From NCBI RefSeq assembly GCF_004343705.1, contig NZ_SKFH01000017.1:1-64000 (forward strand): a stretch of DNA of 64,000 bases, given 5' to 3'. The notes below the pieces were generated by a model. It did no database searches. It had not been told where the DNA came from and worked only from the letters and a program-made list of their open reading frames with translations. The translations under genes and the position numbers were made by a program. Shown in pieces: positions 24,773 through 33,909 of the stretch. The DNA is from Flaviaesturariibacter aridisoli (GTDB lineage: Bacteria > Bacteroidota > Bacteroidia > Chitinophagales > Chitinophagaceae). The number at the start of each line of letters is the position of its first letter. The first letter of the stretch is position 1.

Positions 24773-25678
24773 ATGAACCGTAAAGACTTCCTCCGCTACA
24801 CTTCCCTCGTTGCCGGGGGCACGCTCTTGTTCCGTAATAATGTATGGGCGTCCCTTCTTCCCCGGGCGGGCAACCTGAAGCTGCTGCGCAACAGCGTGGG
24901 TATTTATACGGAACGTGGCGGTACCATCGGCTTTCATGCGGGGAAGAACGGTTTCACGGTGATCGATACGCAATTCATGGACACAGCGCCCAACCTGATC
25001 GGGGAGCTGAAAAAGATGGCCGAAGAACCCTTTCTGCAACTACTTTATACGCACCATCACGGCGACCATACCGGTGGCGGCGCGGCCTTCAAGGGACTCG
25101 TGCAGGACGTGGTCGCTCATAAGAACGCGGCGGCCCACCACCAGTCGGTGAGCGCGGCGGCAAAGAAGCCCGCCGAGCAGCTCTATGCCACGATCACATT
25201 CGACGAGGAGCTGAAGCTCAAGAGCGAGGAAGCAAAGCTGAAGGGATTTTATTTCGGTGCCGGCCATACCAACGGCGATGCGGTGTATCATTTCCAGGAC
25301 GCCAACATTGCCCACGTCGGCGACCTGGTATTCAACCGCCGCCACCCGTTTGTAGACCGTGCCCACGGCGCCTCGATGGTGCACTGGGCCGAGGCGCTGA
25401 CCCGCATCGTCAAAAAATTCGATACCGATACCCTGTACGTATTCGGACACAGCGCCGAGGGGTACGAAGTAACCGGCAACAGCCGCGATGTGCTGGCGTT
25501 TCGCGAATACCTCGTGCGGGTGCTGGAGTTCGCCCGGCAAGAGCAAAAGGCCGGCAAAAACCGCGAGGAATTTGTCAAAAACACCACGGTTCCCGGCGTC
25601 AGCGAATGGAAAGGCGACGGCCTCGAACGATCGCTAGGAGCAGCCTGGGATGAGCTGACGGAAGCGAAGGGGGCTTAA
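24773..25678 (+). CDS. exported MBL-fold metallo-hydrolase
   Basis: 301 residues from ATG 24773. The N-terminus MNRKDFLRYTSLVAGG resembles a twin-arginine signal (R-K in place of R-R), so export in folded form is possible. The hydrolase domain carries THHHGDHTGGG, a second ligand set at GAGHTNGD and a further metal ligand Asp in VGDLVFNRRHP, the arrangement of the beta-lactamase/glyoxalase II superfamily. The catalysed reaction is not predictable; some homologues are lactonases, sulfatases or subclass B3-like enzymes. It is preceded by wordy repeats and convergent with the Cys-cluster protein gene. Confidence 0.87.
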   Translation: MNRKDFLRYTSLVAGGTLLFRNNVWASLLPRAGNLKLLRNSVGIYTERGGTIGFHAGKNGFTVIDTQFMDTAPNLIGELKKMAEEPFLQLLYTHHHGDHTGGGAAFKGLVQDVVAHKNAAAHHQSVSAAAKKPAEQLYATITFDEELKLKSEEAKLKGFYFGAGHTNGDAVYHFQDANIAHVGDLVFNRRHPFVDRAHGASMVHWAEALTRIVKKFDTDTLYVFGHSAEGYEVTGNSRDVLAFREYLVRVLEFARQEQKAGKNREEFVKNTTVPGVSEWKGDGLERSLGAAWDELTEAKGA

Positions 25679-25718
25679 GGGTTCTTAAAGTTTTCGCGGG
25701 TTCTTAAGGTTTTGCGTT

Positions 25719-25737
25719 GTTGGTAGTCGCTACCAAC
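25719..25737. terminator. hairpin between convergent genes
   Basis: gttggtag (25719-25726), loop tcg, ctaccaac (25730-25737). There is no T run, so it may be a weak terminator for either flanking gene or just a repeat-derived palindrome. It is preceded by gggttcttaaagttttcg-type wordy repeats. Confidence 0.35.
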
Positions 25738-25766
25738 CAATAGACGATTTGGCTAGTTGCCGACTG

Positions 25767-26237
25767 TTATAAGGTTGCGCTGAGCCGGTCGAGCACCTGG
25801 TGCGCGATGGGGCAGAAGGTAGCATTCTTCAGGGACAGCCTGGGGCGCTTCAGCAGCACATCTTCATTGGTGTAGGGAAAGCGCGCGCAGTCGGACGGGC
25901 GCACGTCGTAAATGCTGCAATAGTTGTCGGTGCCCAGGAAGGGGCAGGGGCTCGACTTCACCACAAAATCACCGTCTTCGTCCACATTCAGGTAGGTTTC
26001 GATGAACACGCTTTCGCGGAGGCGGAGGTGTTTGCTGATGCGTTTGACGTCGGGCGTTTTGAAGCGGGGTGAGTAGTTCTTGCAGCAGGCGGCGCAGGCG
26101 AGGCAATCGTTGTCGGCCGTCGCTTCCTCGTGCAGGGCGGGCAGTTGCCGCAGCACCTTCCGCGCGTCGGCGCGCTGCAGGAAGCGCTGAAACTTCTTCT
26201 GCTGCTCTTTGGAATGAAAGTCGATGGGGCGCGCCAT
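25767..26237 (-). CDS. YkgJ-family cysteine cluster protein
   Basis: 156 residues from ATG 26237. Cysteines are arranged as CLACAACCKNYSPRF and later SPCPFLGTDNYCSIYDVRPSDCARFP, the pattern of the YkgJ/CxxCxxCC family (PF03692), which is thought to bind zinc or an iron-sulfur cluster. No reaction has been established for the family. Near the start the protein is basic and Gln-rich (KEQQKKFQRFLQRADARK). A sequence close to a -7 element lies just upstream (ttactttg). The gene stands alone between an MBL gene and a divergent small gene. Confidence 0.85.
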   Translation of the reverse strand: MARPIDFHSKEQQKKFQRFLQRADARKVLRQLPALHEEATADNDCLACAACCKNYSPRFKTPDVKRISKHLRLRESVFIETYLNVDEDGDFVVKSSPCPFLGTDNYCSIYDVRPSDCARFPYTNEDVLLKRPRLSLKNATFCPIAHQVLDRLSATL

Positions 26238-26331
26238 GCTGCAAAGTAAGCACATCCGGCGCGGACCGCTGCCTTCGGTCCTGTTAAATAGCGGCATAAA
26301 AGTGGCTGTAGCAGGGGTATAATGCTTGACT

Positions 26332-26607
26332 ATGAGTACGTATTTTTTCCGGACGAACCTCCACGGTATCGGCAACATCTTAGCCATTAAGCAACAGCTC
26401 GACCAGTGGGAGCAGCGCGGCGAAATCGACCACTGGCACATCGATGTCAACAATGCCGAAGCGCCGCTTGAGATCGTGACGCAGCAACTGACCCCCGAGC
26501 TGGTGAAACACCGCATCCGCGAGCTGGGAGTCGACGTAGAGTTTACCACGCCCCCGGACAGTGCCGACCGCGGCAGCGACCGCAGCCGCCCGCCGGGCCG
26601 ACCCTGA
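26332..26607 (+). CDS. small ferredoxin-like-fold hypothetical protein
   Basis: 91 residues. The first 75 fit a beta-alpha-beta-beta-alpha-beta pattern (YFFRTNL, IGNILAIKQQLDQWEQRG, HWHIDVNNAEAPLEI, ELVKHRIRELGVDVEF) of the kind seen in heavy-metal-associated domains, but the metal-binding Cys-x-x-Cys is absent. The tail is charged and Pro-rich. Start ATG 26332 is preferred to TTG 26326. Located upstream of the TerB-like/EcsC-like pair on the same strand. Function unknown. Confidence 0.6.
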   Translation: MSTYFFRTNLHGIGNILAIKQQLDQWEQRGEIDHWHIDVNNAEAPLEIVTQQLTPELVKHRIRELGVDVEFTTPPDSADRGSDRSRPPGRP

Positions 26608-26685
26608 TGGAGATGTCAGATCCCGGATGTAGGATGTAGACGTATACGAACTCCAAACAGTAAACTTCAAAACAGTACACTTCAC

Positions 26686-27420
26686 ATGGCTGAACATATT
26701 CTCGAAGGTTATTCCAACCTGGAAAAGGGTGCCTACCTGGGCGCCATCGCTTCTATTGGCACGGCCGACCGCACGGCTACAGACGCTGAGCTCGAGCACC
26801 TCGACACGCTCTCCGAAGCCGCCGGTCTCGACGACGAGCAAAGCGCCATGATCCGCCGTGCGGCTACCGAGCTGCAGGGAGACGAGCTAAACCGCTGCCT
26901 CGATGTGTTGAAGAACAGCGACCTGCGGTTTTCGCTGGTCACCGACTGCATAGCGTTCGCGGAAGTGGACGGCGACTACGGCGCTGATGAGAAGGCGCAT
27001 ATTCAAAAGATGGCCGATTACCTCGGAGTGGACCAGAAGCAGTTTTCGCTGCTTGACGAATTTGCCCACGAGGCCAAGGCGAAGGCAGCCGACCCGGAGA
27101 CAGCGGCCAGCCCGCAATTCCTGGAGTCGTCGGGGCTGGGGCGCAAAATGGAGAGCGCAGGCATCAACCCGTCGAAACTGCTCAAGGGCATGCTCGGTGT
27201 AGTTGGACCAATTGTGCTGGCCGGGATGCTGAGTGGCGGAAGGCGCCGCGGCGGGCTCTTCGGGGGCATGATGGGCGGCCTCGGTGGCAGCCTCATCGGC
27301 GGCGGCATGGGCGGCCTCGGTGGCGGCCTCGGATCACTCACCGGTATGTTTGGCGGTGCCTTCCGCGGGGGCGGGTTCGGACGCCGGGGAGGCTTGCTGG
27401 GCGGATTATTCGGATTTTAA
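26686..27420 (+). CDS. TerB-like protein with Gly-rich C-terminus
   Basis: 244 residues. The N-terminal 135 are an all-helical TerB/DjlA-type domain (EHLDTLSEAAGLDDEQSAMI; VDGDYGADEKAHIQKMADYL with the acidic metal-site residues typical of TerB). A hydrophobic segment (about 168-184, MLGVVGPIVLAGMLSGG) follows, then a Gly/Arg-rich tail with GG-x-GG motifs that could insert in or lie on membrane. TerB proteins take part in membrane-associated stress responses. The downstream EcsC-like gene starts three bases after the stop, so the two are co-translated and likely work together. Confidence 0.75.
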   Translation: MAEHILEGYSNLEKGAYLGAIASIGTADRTATDAELEHLDTLSEAAGLDDEQSAMIRRAATELQGDELNRCLDVLKNSDLRFSLVTDCIAFAEVDGDYGADEKAHIQKMADYLGVDQKQFSLLDEFAHEAKAKAADPETAASPQFLESSGLGRKMESAGINPSKLLKGMLGVVGPIVLAGMLSGGRRRGGLFGGMMGGLGGSLIGGGMGGLGGGLGSLTGMFGGAFRGGGFGRRGGLLGGLFGF

Positions 27421-27423
27421 ATC

Positions 27424-28155
27424 ATGCAGCAGTATACCCGTTGGGCCATACAACAAAGCCGTAAGTGGCAGGCCGAAATGCAAAAGCGGCCTTCGGCACT
27501 GAGCCGCGTGTCGCAGCGCGTGCAGGCGAAGGTCAACGCGTTCATTCCTGAGAAGGCGCATCGCGTTATTACCGCGGCGATCCGCCATATGGTGGAAGGC
27601 GTTCTGTTCGGCGCCCGGCACCTGTCGCGCACGAAGGCGCTGGCCGGGCCGCTGCACCGCGTGGAGGCCGCTGTGGAAGAACGCATCCGTTATTACAAGC
27701 ACGCAGCCGCGGCCGAGGGTGGCCTCACCGGTGCCGGCGGCTTCTGGACCAGCATGGCCGACTTCCCGCTCCTGCTCGGCTTCAAGCTGAAGCTGCTGTT
27801 TGATGTGGCGACACTCTATGGCTACAATCTTTCCGATTACCGGGAGCGTGTGTACCTGCTGCACATTTTCCAACTGGCCTTCAGCAGCCAGGAGCGGCGT
27901 CGGACTGTGTTTGCGCAAATGCAAAACTGGTCGGAGCACGCCCACGAACTTCCCGAAGACGTGCAGGATTTCGACTGGCGCCGCTTTCAGCAGGAATACC
28001 GGGATTATATCGACATCGCAAAGATGGCGCAGCTCATTCCGGGCATCGGCGCCGTAGTGGGCTTCGTGGCCAATTACCAGTTGGTAGACCGCCTTGGCCA
28101 GACGGCGATGAATGCTTACCGTATGCGCTGGATGGAAGAGGGGAGGCTGCGGTAA
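27424..28155 (+). CDS. EcsC-family protein
   Basis: 243 residues resembling the EcsC protein family (PF12787): a basic amphipathic N-terminus, a Gly-rich stretch (AAAAEGGLTGAGGFWTSMAD), FPLLLGFKLKLLFDVATLYGY, and a C-terminal GIGAVVGFVANYQLVDRLG. The family is named after a Bacillus ABC-associated protein, but its biochemical role is not known; several members associate with membrane. It begins three bases after the TerB-like gene, so a joint function is inferred. The frame is intact and codon use matches neighbours. Confidence 0.75.
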   Translation: MQQYTRWAIQQSRKWQAEMQKRPSALSRVSQRVQAKVNAFIPEKAHRVITAAIRHMVEGVLFGARHLSRTKALAGPLHRVEAAVEERIRYYKHAAAAEGGLTGAGGFWTSMADFPLLLGFKLKLLFDVATLYGYNLSDYRERVYLLHIFQLAFSSQERRRTVFAQMQNWSEHAHELPEDVQDFDWRRFQQEYRDYIDIAKMAQLIPGIGAVVGFVANYQLVDRLGQTAMNAYRMRWMEEGRLR

Positions 28156-28228
28156 CAGCCTTTGAATAATATTCATGGAAGAAGGTGGGCAGCACCCGTT
28201 ATTCAATAGTTATGGATTCAATAGTCAA

Positions 28229-28681
28229 TCAAAATATGCCTTCTTCCTGCTGATCAACAAGCGCCGACACGGTGGCGCGGTCGAACACGAGCTCGCGGTT
28301 GTTGATGACTTCGCGGAGCAGGTCGTGGATAGTTACGACGCCGACAAACTGCTCGTCGTCGTATGCCAGCAGGTAGCGGGTTTTATGGGCGTTCATCAAG
28401 CGCATGCACTGCTCGATGGTTTCTTCGACGTTGACGATGGGCAGGTCTACCGACATCACTTCGCGCACCGGTGTGCTGTTGCTCGCGTGTCCTTTGAGGA
28501 TGACGTTGCGGGCGTAGTCGCGCTCGCTGAACAGGCCGCGGTACTGGCCGTCTTCCGTCACCACGAGGTAGCTCAGGTTGAGTGAGTTGAGCAGATTGAG
28601 CGCTTCGAGTACAAGCGCATTGGGCCCGATCTGATTGAACAAGGGCGGTTTGGTGGTAAGCAGCTGGGCGACGGTGCGCAT
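28229..28681 (-). CDS. tandem CBS-domain protein
   Basis: 150 residues consisting of two CBS domains and little else: domain 1 about residues 8-62 (ALNLLNSLNLSYLVVTEDGQYRGLFSERDYAR) and domain 2 about 72-130 (EVMSVDLPIVNVEETIEQCM, then YDDEQFVGVVTIHDLL). Such stand-alone pairs bind adenine nucleotides or S-adenosyl compounds and act as energy sensors. Start ATG 28681 is used, as the 16 residues upstream fall outside the fold. No partner gene is adjacent, so the regulated protein is unknown. Confidence 0.88.
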   Translation of the reverse strand: MRTVAQLLTTKPPLFNQIGPNALVLEALNLLNSLNLSYLVVTEDGQYRGLFSERDYARNVILKGHASNSTPVREVMSVDLPIVNVEETIEQCMRLMNAHKTRYLLAYDDEQFVGVVTIHDLLREVINNRELVFDRATVSALVDQQEEGIF

Positions 28682-28797
28682 GTTGGTTTTGTTTGTACGA
28701 ATATACGCAAACCCGCGCGGGACGGGCATGATATTGGTCAGCGTCGTCGGTGCGGCATAATTTTTTTACGCTTCCTTCAAACTAATACATCTTCGTC

Positions 28798-29925
28798 ATG
28801 GAAAAAATGAATGATCTCCGCGACCTGCTCAAAATGGAATTGCAGGATCTCTATTCCGTAGAAGAGCAAATCATCGCGGCCCTTCCGAAAATGATCGAGA
28901 AGGCCGGCAACCGCGAGCTGAAATCCGCGCTGAAAGAGCACCTGCGCATCACCGAGCAGCAGAAGGCCCGCCTGGAGACCCTGCAGCAACAAATGGGTGC
29001 TGCCGAGCAGGAGAGCGCCGGCCTTCTGGGCCGCCTCTTCAAGTCGCGCATTGTGTGCGAAGGCATGCAGGGGATCATCAAGGAAACCAACAAGGTGCTG
29101 AGTGAAAACATGAATCCCGACGTCATGGACGCGGCCATTATCGCCTGTGCCCAGAAGGTGGAACACTACGAGATCTGCGGTTACGGCACCGCCCGTGCCT
29201 ATGCCCAGGAGCTGGGCTTGAATGATGTGGCCCAGACACTCCAGCAGACCCTCGACGAAGAATACGAGGCCGACCAGCGCCTGACGGTGCTGGCCGAAAG
29301 CCGCCTCAACCGGCAGGCCCAGGAGGCTGGCTCCAACGGTGCTTCGCGCAGCGCTTCCTCCAACAGCGGTGGTCGCAGCGGCAGCGTTAGGAAAACAGCG
29401 AAGCCCGAGCCTGTGCTCGAGATGGCATCTGCCGGTCGCGCTAGCAAAGCCGCTTCGGGCGGGAACAGCCCACGCGGTACCGGCAGCAGCCGCACGGCAA
29501 GCGCCGGCAATATGTCGGGCAGCAACACGCGCAGCAGCAAGAGCGGCGGCACGGCATCGCCGGCTTCCACGCCCGCAAGCAAGAGCACTTCGAGCCGCAA
29601 TGCAGCCAGTAGTGGCAGCACCGGGCGCAACGGCACCTCTACCGGCCGAAGCATCAGTGGTAGCAGCTCGGGCGGCTCGGGCACGCTGGGCAGCGCCCGA
29701 AGCACGGCCAGCTCGGCCGGCAGCGCGACGCGCGGCGCGGGCAGCAACAGCGGCTCTACCCGCGGCACCGGTGGCGGCACTACCCGCTCGGCGGGCACCG
29801 GCACCTCCGGCACTACGCGCAGTACCCCCGCCCCGCGCGGTAGCGGCGGCGCCAGTGGCTCGGGCAGCAGCAACCGCAACACGGGCAGCAACCGCGGCAA
29901 CGGCAATTCGTCACGCACACGCTAA
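28798..29925 (+). CDS. YciF-like (DUF892) ferritin-fold protein with low-complexity tail
   Basis: 375 residues. The first about 170 form the DUF892/YciF domain, a helical ferritin-like fold (LQDLYSVEEQIIAALPKMIE, EHLRITEQQKARLETLQQQ, AQKVEHYEICGYGTARAYA with the metal-ligand Glu/His residues). The remaining 200 residues are almost only Ser, Gly, Thr, Arg, Ala and Asn, strongly basic and without hydrophobic residues. Ordinary family members stop after about 170 residues. YciF proteins are associated with stress response; the tail could bind DNA or RNA or drive condensation, which is inference. A terminator follows at 29943. Confidence 0.82.
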   Translation: MEKMNDLRDLLKMELQDLYSVEEQIIAALPKMIEKAGNRELKSALKEHLRITEQQKARLETLQQQMGAAEQESAGLLGRLFKSRIVCEGMQGIIKETNKVLSENMNPDVMDAAIIACAQKVEHYEICGYGTARAYAQELGLNDVAQTLQQTLDEEYEADQRLTVLAESRLNRQAQEAGSNGASRSASSNSGGRSGSVRKTAKPEPVLEMASAGRASKAASGGNSPRGTGSSRTASAGNMSGSNTRSSKSGGTASPASTPASKSTSSRNAASSGSTGRNGTSTGRSISGSSSGGSGTLGSARSTASSAGSATRGAGSNSGSTRGTGGGTTRSAGTGTSGTTRSTPAPRGSGGASGSGSSNRNTGSNRGNGNSSRTR

Positions 29926-29942
29926 GATATTCCCGCATAAAG

Positions 29943-29978
29943 AAAAAGCCCCCTGCTTCCGGCAAGGGGGCTTTTTTT
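29943..29978. terminator. intrinsic terminator
   Basis: Arms agccccc (29947-29953) and gggggct (29966-29972) with A and T runs on either side; serves the YciF-like gene and possibly the convergent DUF1579 gene. Confidence 0.85.
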
Positions 29979-29989
29979 ATGGCATTCGA

Positions 29990-30637
29990 TCACTTCTTGC
30001 GGCGGAAGTGGATCTGCATCGTCTTGCATTTTTTGCCGTCTTCGCCCTTGCCGTACATCTGCATGAGGTGGTGGTCCCGGTCGATGAAGGTGAAGGTTTC
30101 CCGCACGTCCACTTCTTGCGCCAGCGCAGGGTCCATCATGCGGCCGGCGAAGTTGATGGTCTTGGTGGTAGAATCCCAGCTGCCTTCCATCGTCATCACA
30201 CCCGTGCCCATGTTGTCGATCCAGGTGGAAATGAATTTTTTCTTGTGGTTGTCGAAGGCGGTCGTGGAGATGCCTTCGAAGGCGGTGCCCATCATTTCGC
30301 CCCTACTCACCGACTGCTGGTAACGGTCGCCGAGGAGCATTTTGTTTTCGGTGGTCATCGTGGATTTTTGCTCGGGCGCGCCGGGCGCCATCCACATCGT
30401 CACTTCGGCTTCCCAGGTGCCGTTGGCGTCTTTGAGCAGTTGCTGCTCGGCGCCGGGCGTCATATAGGTTTGCCAGTTGCGGGCCTGCGTGGCCGAGTCG
30501 GGTTTGGTGCTGGCCGGCGGGGGCGGCGGGGCGTCACTGCTGGCGGCGGCTACTACGGGAGCCGATCCGCCCGGTTTGTTTTCGCTGTTGCAGGCAACAA
30601 GTGAAAGCGCCAGTGCTGCAGAAATCCATTTTTTCAT
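29990..30637 (-). CDS. DUF1579-type lipoprotein
   Basis: 215 residues from ATG 30637. Signal with lipobox (SLVAC, Cys16), a Pro/Ala-rich linker (APPPPPAST) and a C-terminal domain of about 150 residues with the DUF1579 pattern: LLKDANGTWEAEVTMWMAPG, then TTENKMLLGDRYQQSVSRGE, FEGISTTAFDNHKKKFISTW and GTGVMTMEGSW. The domain is a small beta-barrel of unknown function common in Bacteroidota. Its ligand or role cannot be told. It converges on the YciF-like gene. Confidence 0.85.
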   Translation of the reverse strand: MKKWISAALALSLVACNSENKPGGSAPVVAAASSDAPPPPPASTKPDSATQARNWQTYMTPGAEQQLLKDANGTWEAEVTMWMAPGAPEQKSTMTTENKMLLGDRYQQSVSRGEMMGTAFEGISTTAFDNHKKKFISTWIDNMGTGVMTMEGSWDSTTKTINFAGRMMDPALAQEVDVRETFTFIDRDHHLMQMYGKGEDGKKCKTMQIHFRRKK

Positions 30638-30740
30638 AAGGTGAATTTGCTTAAATATACTACAAACCGGCAAGGATGGGCTTGCTCGGAACTTAATGCT
30701 ATTTTAATGTTCTTTTAGCAAGAAGCTGTACCGGAAAAAC

Positions 30741-30748
30741 TATCTTTG
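30741..30748 (+). promoter_or_regulatory. -7 promoter element TATCTTTG
   Basis: Perfect TAnnTTTG match on the plus strand with no plus-strand gene downstream before 34022; it points into a short hairpin-ended interval. Confidence 0.5.
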
Positions 30749-30752
30749 AAGC

Positions 30753-30799
30753 TCGATACAAATACCAAGGCAATCAACTCCACTTCGGTGGGGTTTTTT
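30753..30799 (+). ncRNA. candidate very short RNA (about 47 nt)
   Basis: From the promoter at 30741 a transcript would begin near 30753 and end at the terminator at 30776-30799. It would carry a 20-base unpaired 5' part followed by an 8-bp stem with a ttcg loop. No open frame. Known family not recognised; it could also be a relic. Confidence 0.3.
30776..30799 (+). terminator. UUCG-loop intrinsic terminator
   Basis: aactccac (30776-30783), loop ttcg, gtggggtt (30788-30795), then six T residues at 30794-30799. The T tail makes it plus-strand. Confidence 0.8.
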
Positions 30800-30898
30800 G
30801 TTTGCCCCAACAGCTGTTTTATTAGTCTATCGGACGATTTGTTTATTGGTAAGCCTGATCGCTGCCAGCTTCGTACTACGCCAACGTTTTAATAAATA

Positions 30899-30931
30899 AA
30901 AAGCCCCTGACCATAAGGTCGGGGGCTTTTT
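30899..30931 (-). terminator. intrinsic terminator of gcvP
   Basis: Arms aaaagcccc-tgacc and ggtc-gggggctttt around ataa; A and T runs on both strands. It follows the gcvP stop by about 27 bases on the minus strand. Confidence 0.8.
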
Positions 30932-30957
30932 GTGCTGTATCGTCGCTATAAGGAGGC

Positions 30958-33840
30958 CTATTCCGCGTACATTTCCGTCGGCGGGCACACGCACACGAGG
31001 TTGCGGTCCCCGTAGGTGTTGTTGACACGGGCAACCGAAGGCCAGAACTTGTTCACCTTAACGGCGGGCAGCGGGAAGGCGGCCTGCTCGCGCGAGTAAG
31101 GCTTCGTCCAGCTGTCGGCGCAAACCGACGCCTGGGTATGAGGCGCGCCCTTCAGCACGTTGTCTTTTTTATCAACCGCGCCGCTTTCGACGGCAGCGAT
31201 TTCATTACGGATCTCGAGCATCGCGTCGCAGAAGCGGTCGAGCTCGGCCTTGTCCTCACTCTCCGTAGGTTCCACCATGATCGTGCCCGGCACCGGGAAC
31301 GACATTGTGGGCGCGTGGAAGCCGTAGTCCATGAGGCGCTTGGCAATGTCTTCCGCTTCCACTTCGGCGTTCTTCTTGAACGGCCGCAGGTCTACGATAA
31401 ACTCGTGGGCGCACTGGCCATTGTGGTTCGTATACAGAATGTCGTACTGTCCTTTCAGGCGTGCCAGCATGTAGTTGGCGTTGAGGATGGCATACTCGGT
31501 GGCCTTGCGCACGCCATCTTTGCCGAGCATCCGGATATAGCCGTAGGAGATGAGCAGGATGGAGGCCGAGCCGTATTGTCCGGCCGACACTGCCCCCTGG
31601 CCGGGCTGCTGGGCGCCACCGCTAGTGAATACGTGGCCGGGCAGGTGCACGGCGAGGTGTTGCTTTACGCAGATGGGGCCCATGCCGGGGCCGCCGCCGC
31701 CGTGCGGGATGGCGAAGGTTTTGTGGAGGTTGAGGTGGCATACATCGGCGCCGATGAGGCCCGGGGCGGTTAGGCCAACCTGGGCGTTCATGTTGGCTCC
31801 ATCCATATACACCTGTCCACCGTGTTCGTGCACGATGCGGGTGATCTCGGTCACCGTTTCCTCGTACACACCGTAAGTGGACGGGTAGGTGATCATGATA
31901 CCGGCGAGGTTGGCGGCGTGCTGGGCAGCCTTGGCCTTCAGGTCTTCCACATCGATATAGCCGTTCTCCAGCGCCTTGACCACTACCACGTCCATACCGC
32001 ACATGACGGCCGAAGCGGGGTTGGTGCCGTGTGCCGAGATCGGGATCAGCATCACGTTGCGATGGCCCTCGCCGTTGGCTTCGTGGTAGCCTTTGATGGC
32101 CAGCAGGCCGGCGTATTCACCCTGGGCGCCGCTGTTGGGTTGCAGGCTGCAGGCGTCGAAGGCGGTGATGCGGCAGAGGTATTTCGAAAGTTCCTTTACG
32201 ATGAAGGCGTAGCCCTGAGCTTGGTCGACCGGTGCGAAGGGATGGATCTTGCTCCAGTGGCTCCAGCTCAGCGGCATCATTTCAGAAGCGGCGTTGAGTT
32301 TCATTGTGCAGGAGCCCAGCGGGATCATTCCGTGCACCAACGAGTAGTCTTTGCTTTCGAGCTGACGCAGGTAGCGCATCATCTTCGTTTCGCTGTGGTG
32401 TGTGTTGAACACCGGGTGCATCAGGTAGTCGGAGGTGCGGGTGAGCAACGTAGGAATGGTATCAAGCTGGCCTTCGTGCTGCACTTCAAAAGACACGGGG
32501 TCGGTGTCGTTTTCAAAGGAGTTGATCAGGTCGAGCAGGTCGGAAGCAGTGGTCGTTTCGTCGAGCGAAATGCCTACGAGGTTCTGCCCTTCGAAGTAGC
32601 GGAAGTTGAGTCCCTGGCGTTCGGCCTTGGTGCGTACCGCGGCCACGTTGTCGGCCTTTACCACGATGGTGTCGAAGAAGTATTCATTCAGCAACTCGTA
32701 GCCGCGCTCTTCGAGCGCGTTGGCCACGGTCTGCGCGAGCAGCGCTGTGCGCTTGGCAATGTTGCGCAACCCGTCGGGACCGTGGTACACGGCGTACATC
32801 GCGGCCATGTTGGCCAGCAGCGCCTGCGCGGTGCAGATGTTGGACGTAGCTTTTTCGCGCTTGATGTGCTGCTCGCGGGTTTGCAGGGCCATGCGGAGCG
32901 CACGGTCGCCGTTGGCGTCGATGCTTACGCCGATAATGCGGCCGGGGATGCTGCGCTTGAATTCGTCTTTGGTGGCGAAGAAGGCCGCGTGCGGGCCACC
33001 GTAGCCGAGCGGCACGCCAAAGCGCTGCGCCGAGCCGAGGGCGCAGTCGGCACCGAGCTCACCGGGAGGTGTCAGCAGCGTCAGGGCCAGCAGGTCGGTG
33101 GCCATGGCTACATACGCGCCGGTTTCGTGCACTTTCTCAATGAAGGCGCGGTAGTCTTCCACCGAGCCCTTGTCGTTGGGGTATTGAACGAGGGCGCCGA
33201 AGTAGGTGCCGTCGATGGTAGTGGTTTTGTAGTCGCCGAACACCACTTCGATGCCGTAAGGCAGCGCGCGTGTCAGCACCACGTCCTTTGTTTGGGGGAA
33301 GGTCTCGGCATCTACGAAGAAGCGCGGGCGCGCAATGGCGTGCGTGTCTTTATTGAGCATATTGAAGAACATGCTCATCGCTTCGGCGGCGGCGGTGCCT
33401 TCGTCGAGCAGCGAGGCGTTGGCGATGGGCAGCGCCGTGAGATCGCTTACCATCGTCTGGAAGTTGAGCAGGCTTTCGAGGCGGCCCTGCGCGATTTCAG
33501 CCTGGTAGGGCGTGTACTGGGTATACCAGGCCGGGTTTTCAAACAGGTTGCGGCCAATGACGCTGGGGGTGATCGTGTCGTAGTAACCCTGGCCGATATA
33601 GCTTTTGAGCACCTTGTTTTGCAGCGACACTTCCTTGAGGTGTTGCAGGTACTCGTGCTCGCTCATCGCCGGGGGCAGGTCCAGCTCTTCTTGCATGCGG
33701 ATGTTGGCGGGTACGGTCTTGTCGATCAGCTCGTCGAGGGAGGCTGCGCCAATGGCTTTCAGCATCTCGGCGGTCTCGCGGGGATCGGGGCCCATATGCC
33801 GTTGATGAAATTCGGAGGCTTGTGCTTCAAACAGGCTCAT
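30958..33840 (-). CDS. gcvP: glycine dehydrogenase (aminomethyl-transferring), P-protein
   Basis: Decarboxylates glycine with pyridoxal phosphate and passes the aminomethyl group to the lipoyl H-protein in the glycine cleavage system. At 960 residues it is the fused single-chain form (alpha plus beta halves). The cofactor Lys sits in [18 protein letters not shown], followed by the Gly-rich PGMGPI loop; ATGPSEYAG-equivalent regions and [11 protein letters not shown] near residue 560 are present. It is monocistronic here: gcvT and gcvH are not adjacent. A -7 element is 19 bases upstream and a terminator follows. No glycine riboswitch was recognised in the short leader. Confidence 0.97.
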   Translation of the reverse strand: MSLFEAQASEFHQRHMGPDPRETAEMLKAIGAASLDELIDKTVPANIRMQEELDLPPAMSEHEYLQHLKEVSLQNKVLKSYIGQGYYDTITPSVIGRNLFENPAWYTQYTPYQAEIAQGRLESLLNFQTMVSDLTALPIANASLLDEGTAAAEAMSMFFNMLNKDTHAIARPRFFVDAETFPQTKDVVLTRALPYGIEVVFGDYKTTTIDGTYFGALVQYPNDKGSVEDYRAFIEKVHETGAYVAMATDLLALTLLTPPGELGADCALGSAQRFGVPLGYGGPHAAFFATKDEFKRSIPGRIIGVSIDANGDRALRMALQTREQHIKREKATSNICTAQALLANMAAMYAVYHGPDGLRNIAKRTALLAQTVANALEERGYELLNEYFFDTIVVKADNVAAVRTKAERQGLNFRYFEGQNLVGISLDETTTASDLLDLINSFENDTDPVSFEVQHEGQLDTIPTLLTRTSDYLMHPVFNTHHSETKMMRYLRQLESKDYSLVHGMIPLGSCTMKLNAASEMMPLSWSHWSKIHPFAPVDQAQGYAFIVKELSKYLCRITAFDACSLQPNSGAQGEYAGLLAIKGYHEANGEGHRNVMLIPISAHGTNPASAVMCGMDVVVVKALENGYIDVEDLKAKAAQHAANLAGIMITYPSTYGVYEETVTEITRIVHEHGGQVYMDGANMNAQVGLTAPGLIGADVCHLNLHKTFAIPHGGGGPGMGPICVKQHLAVHLPGHVFTSGGAQQPGQGAVSAGQYGSASILLISYGYIRMLGKDGVRKATEYAILNANYMLARLKGQYDILYTNHNGQCAHEFIVDLRPFKKNAEVEAEDIAKRLMDYGFHAPTMSFPVPGTIMVEPTESEDKAELDRFCDAMLEIRNEIAAVESGAVDKKDNVLKGAPHTQASVCADSWTKPYSREQAAFPLPAVKVNKFWPSVARVNNTYGDRNLVCVCPPTEMYAE

Positions 33841-33859
33841 GGAATAGATTTAGAAGTCG

Positions 33860-33867
33860 CAAAGGTA
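33860..33867 (-). promoter_or_regulatory. -7 promoter element TACCTTTG
   Basis: Perfect minus-strand match, 19 bases before the gcvP start codon. Confidence 0.55.
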
Positions 33868-33909
33868 CAGGGAAAATGCCCCATTCCGACGGCCTTAAGG
33901 CCCCAAGGG

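Larger units (their letters stand above)
30638..30957. other. 320-bp intergenic region with promoter and two terminators
   Basis: No protein gene. It contains a perfect -7 element at 30741, a UUCG-capped terminator at 30776-30799, wordy attggt repeats (about 30826-30852) and the gcvP terminator at 30899-30931. Confidence 0.8.

Noticed and set aside
32720-33840. Glycine riboswitch before gcvP
   Set aside because: The leader from the -7 element is only about 20 bases, too short for the aptamer.
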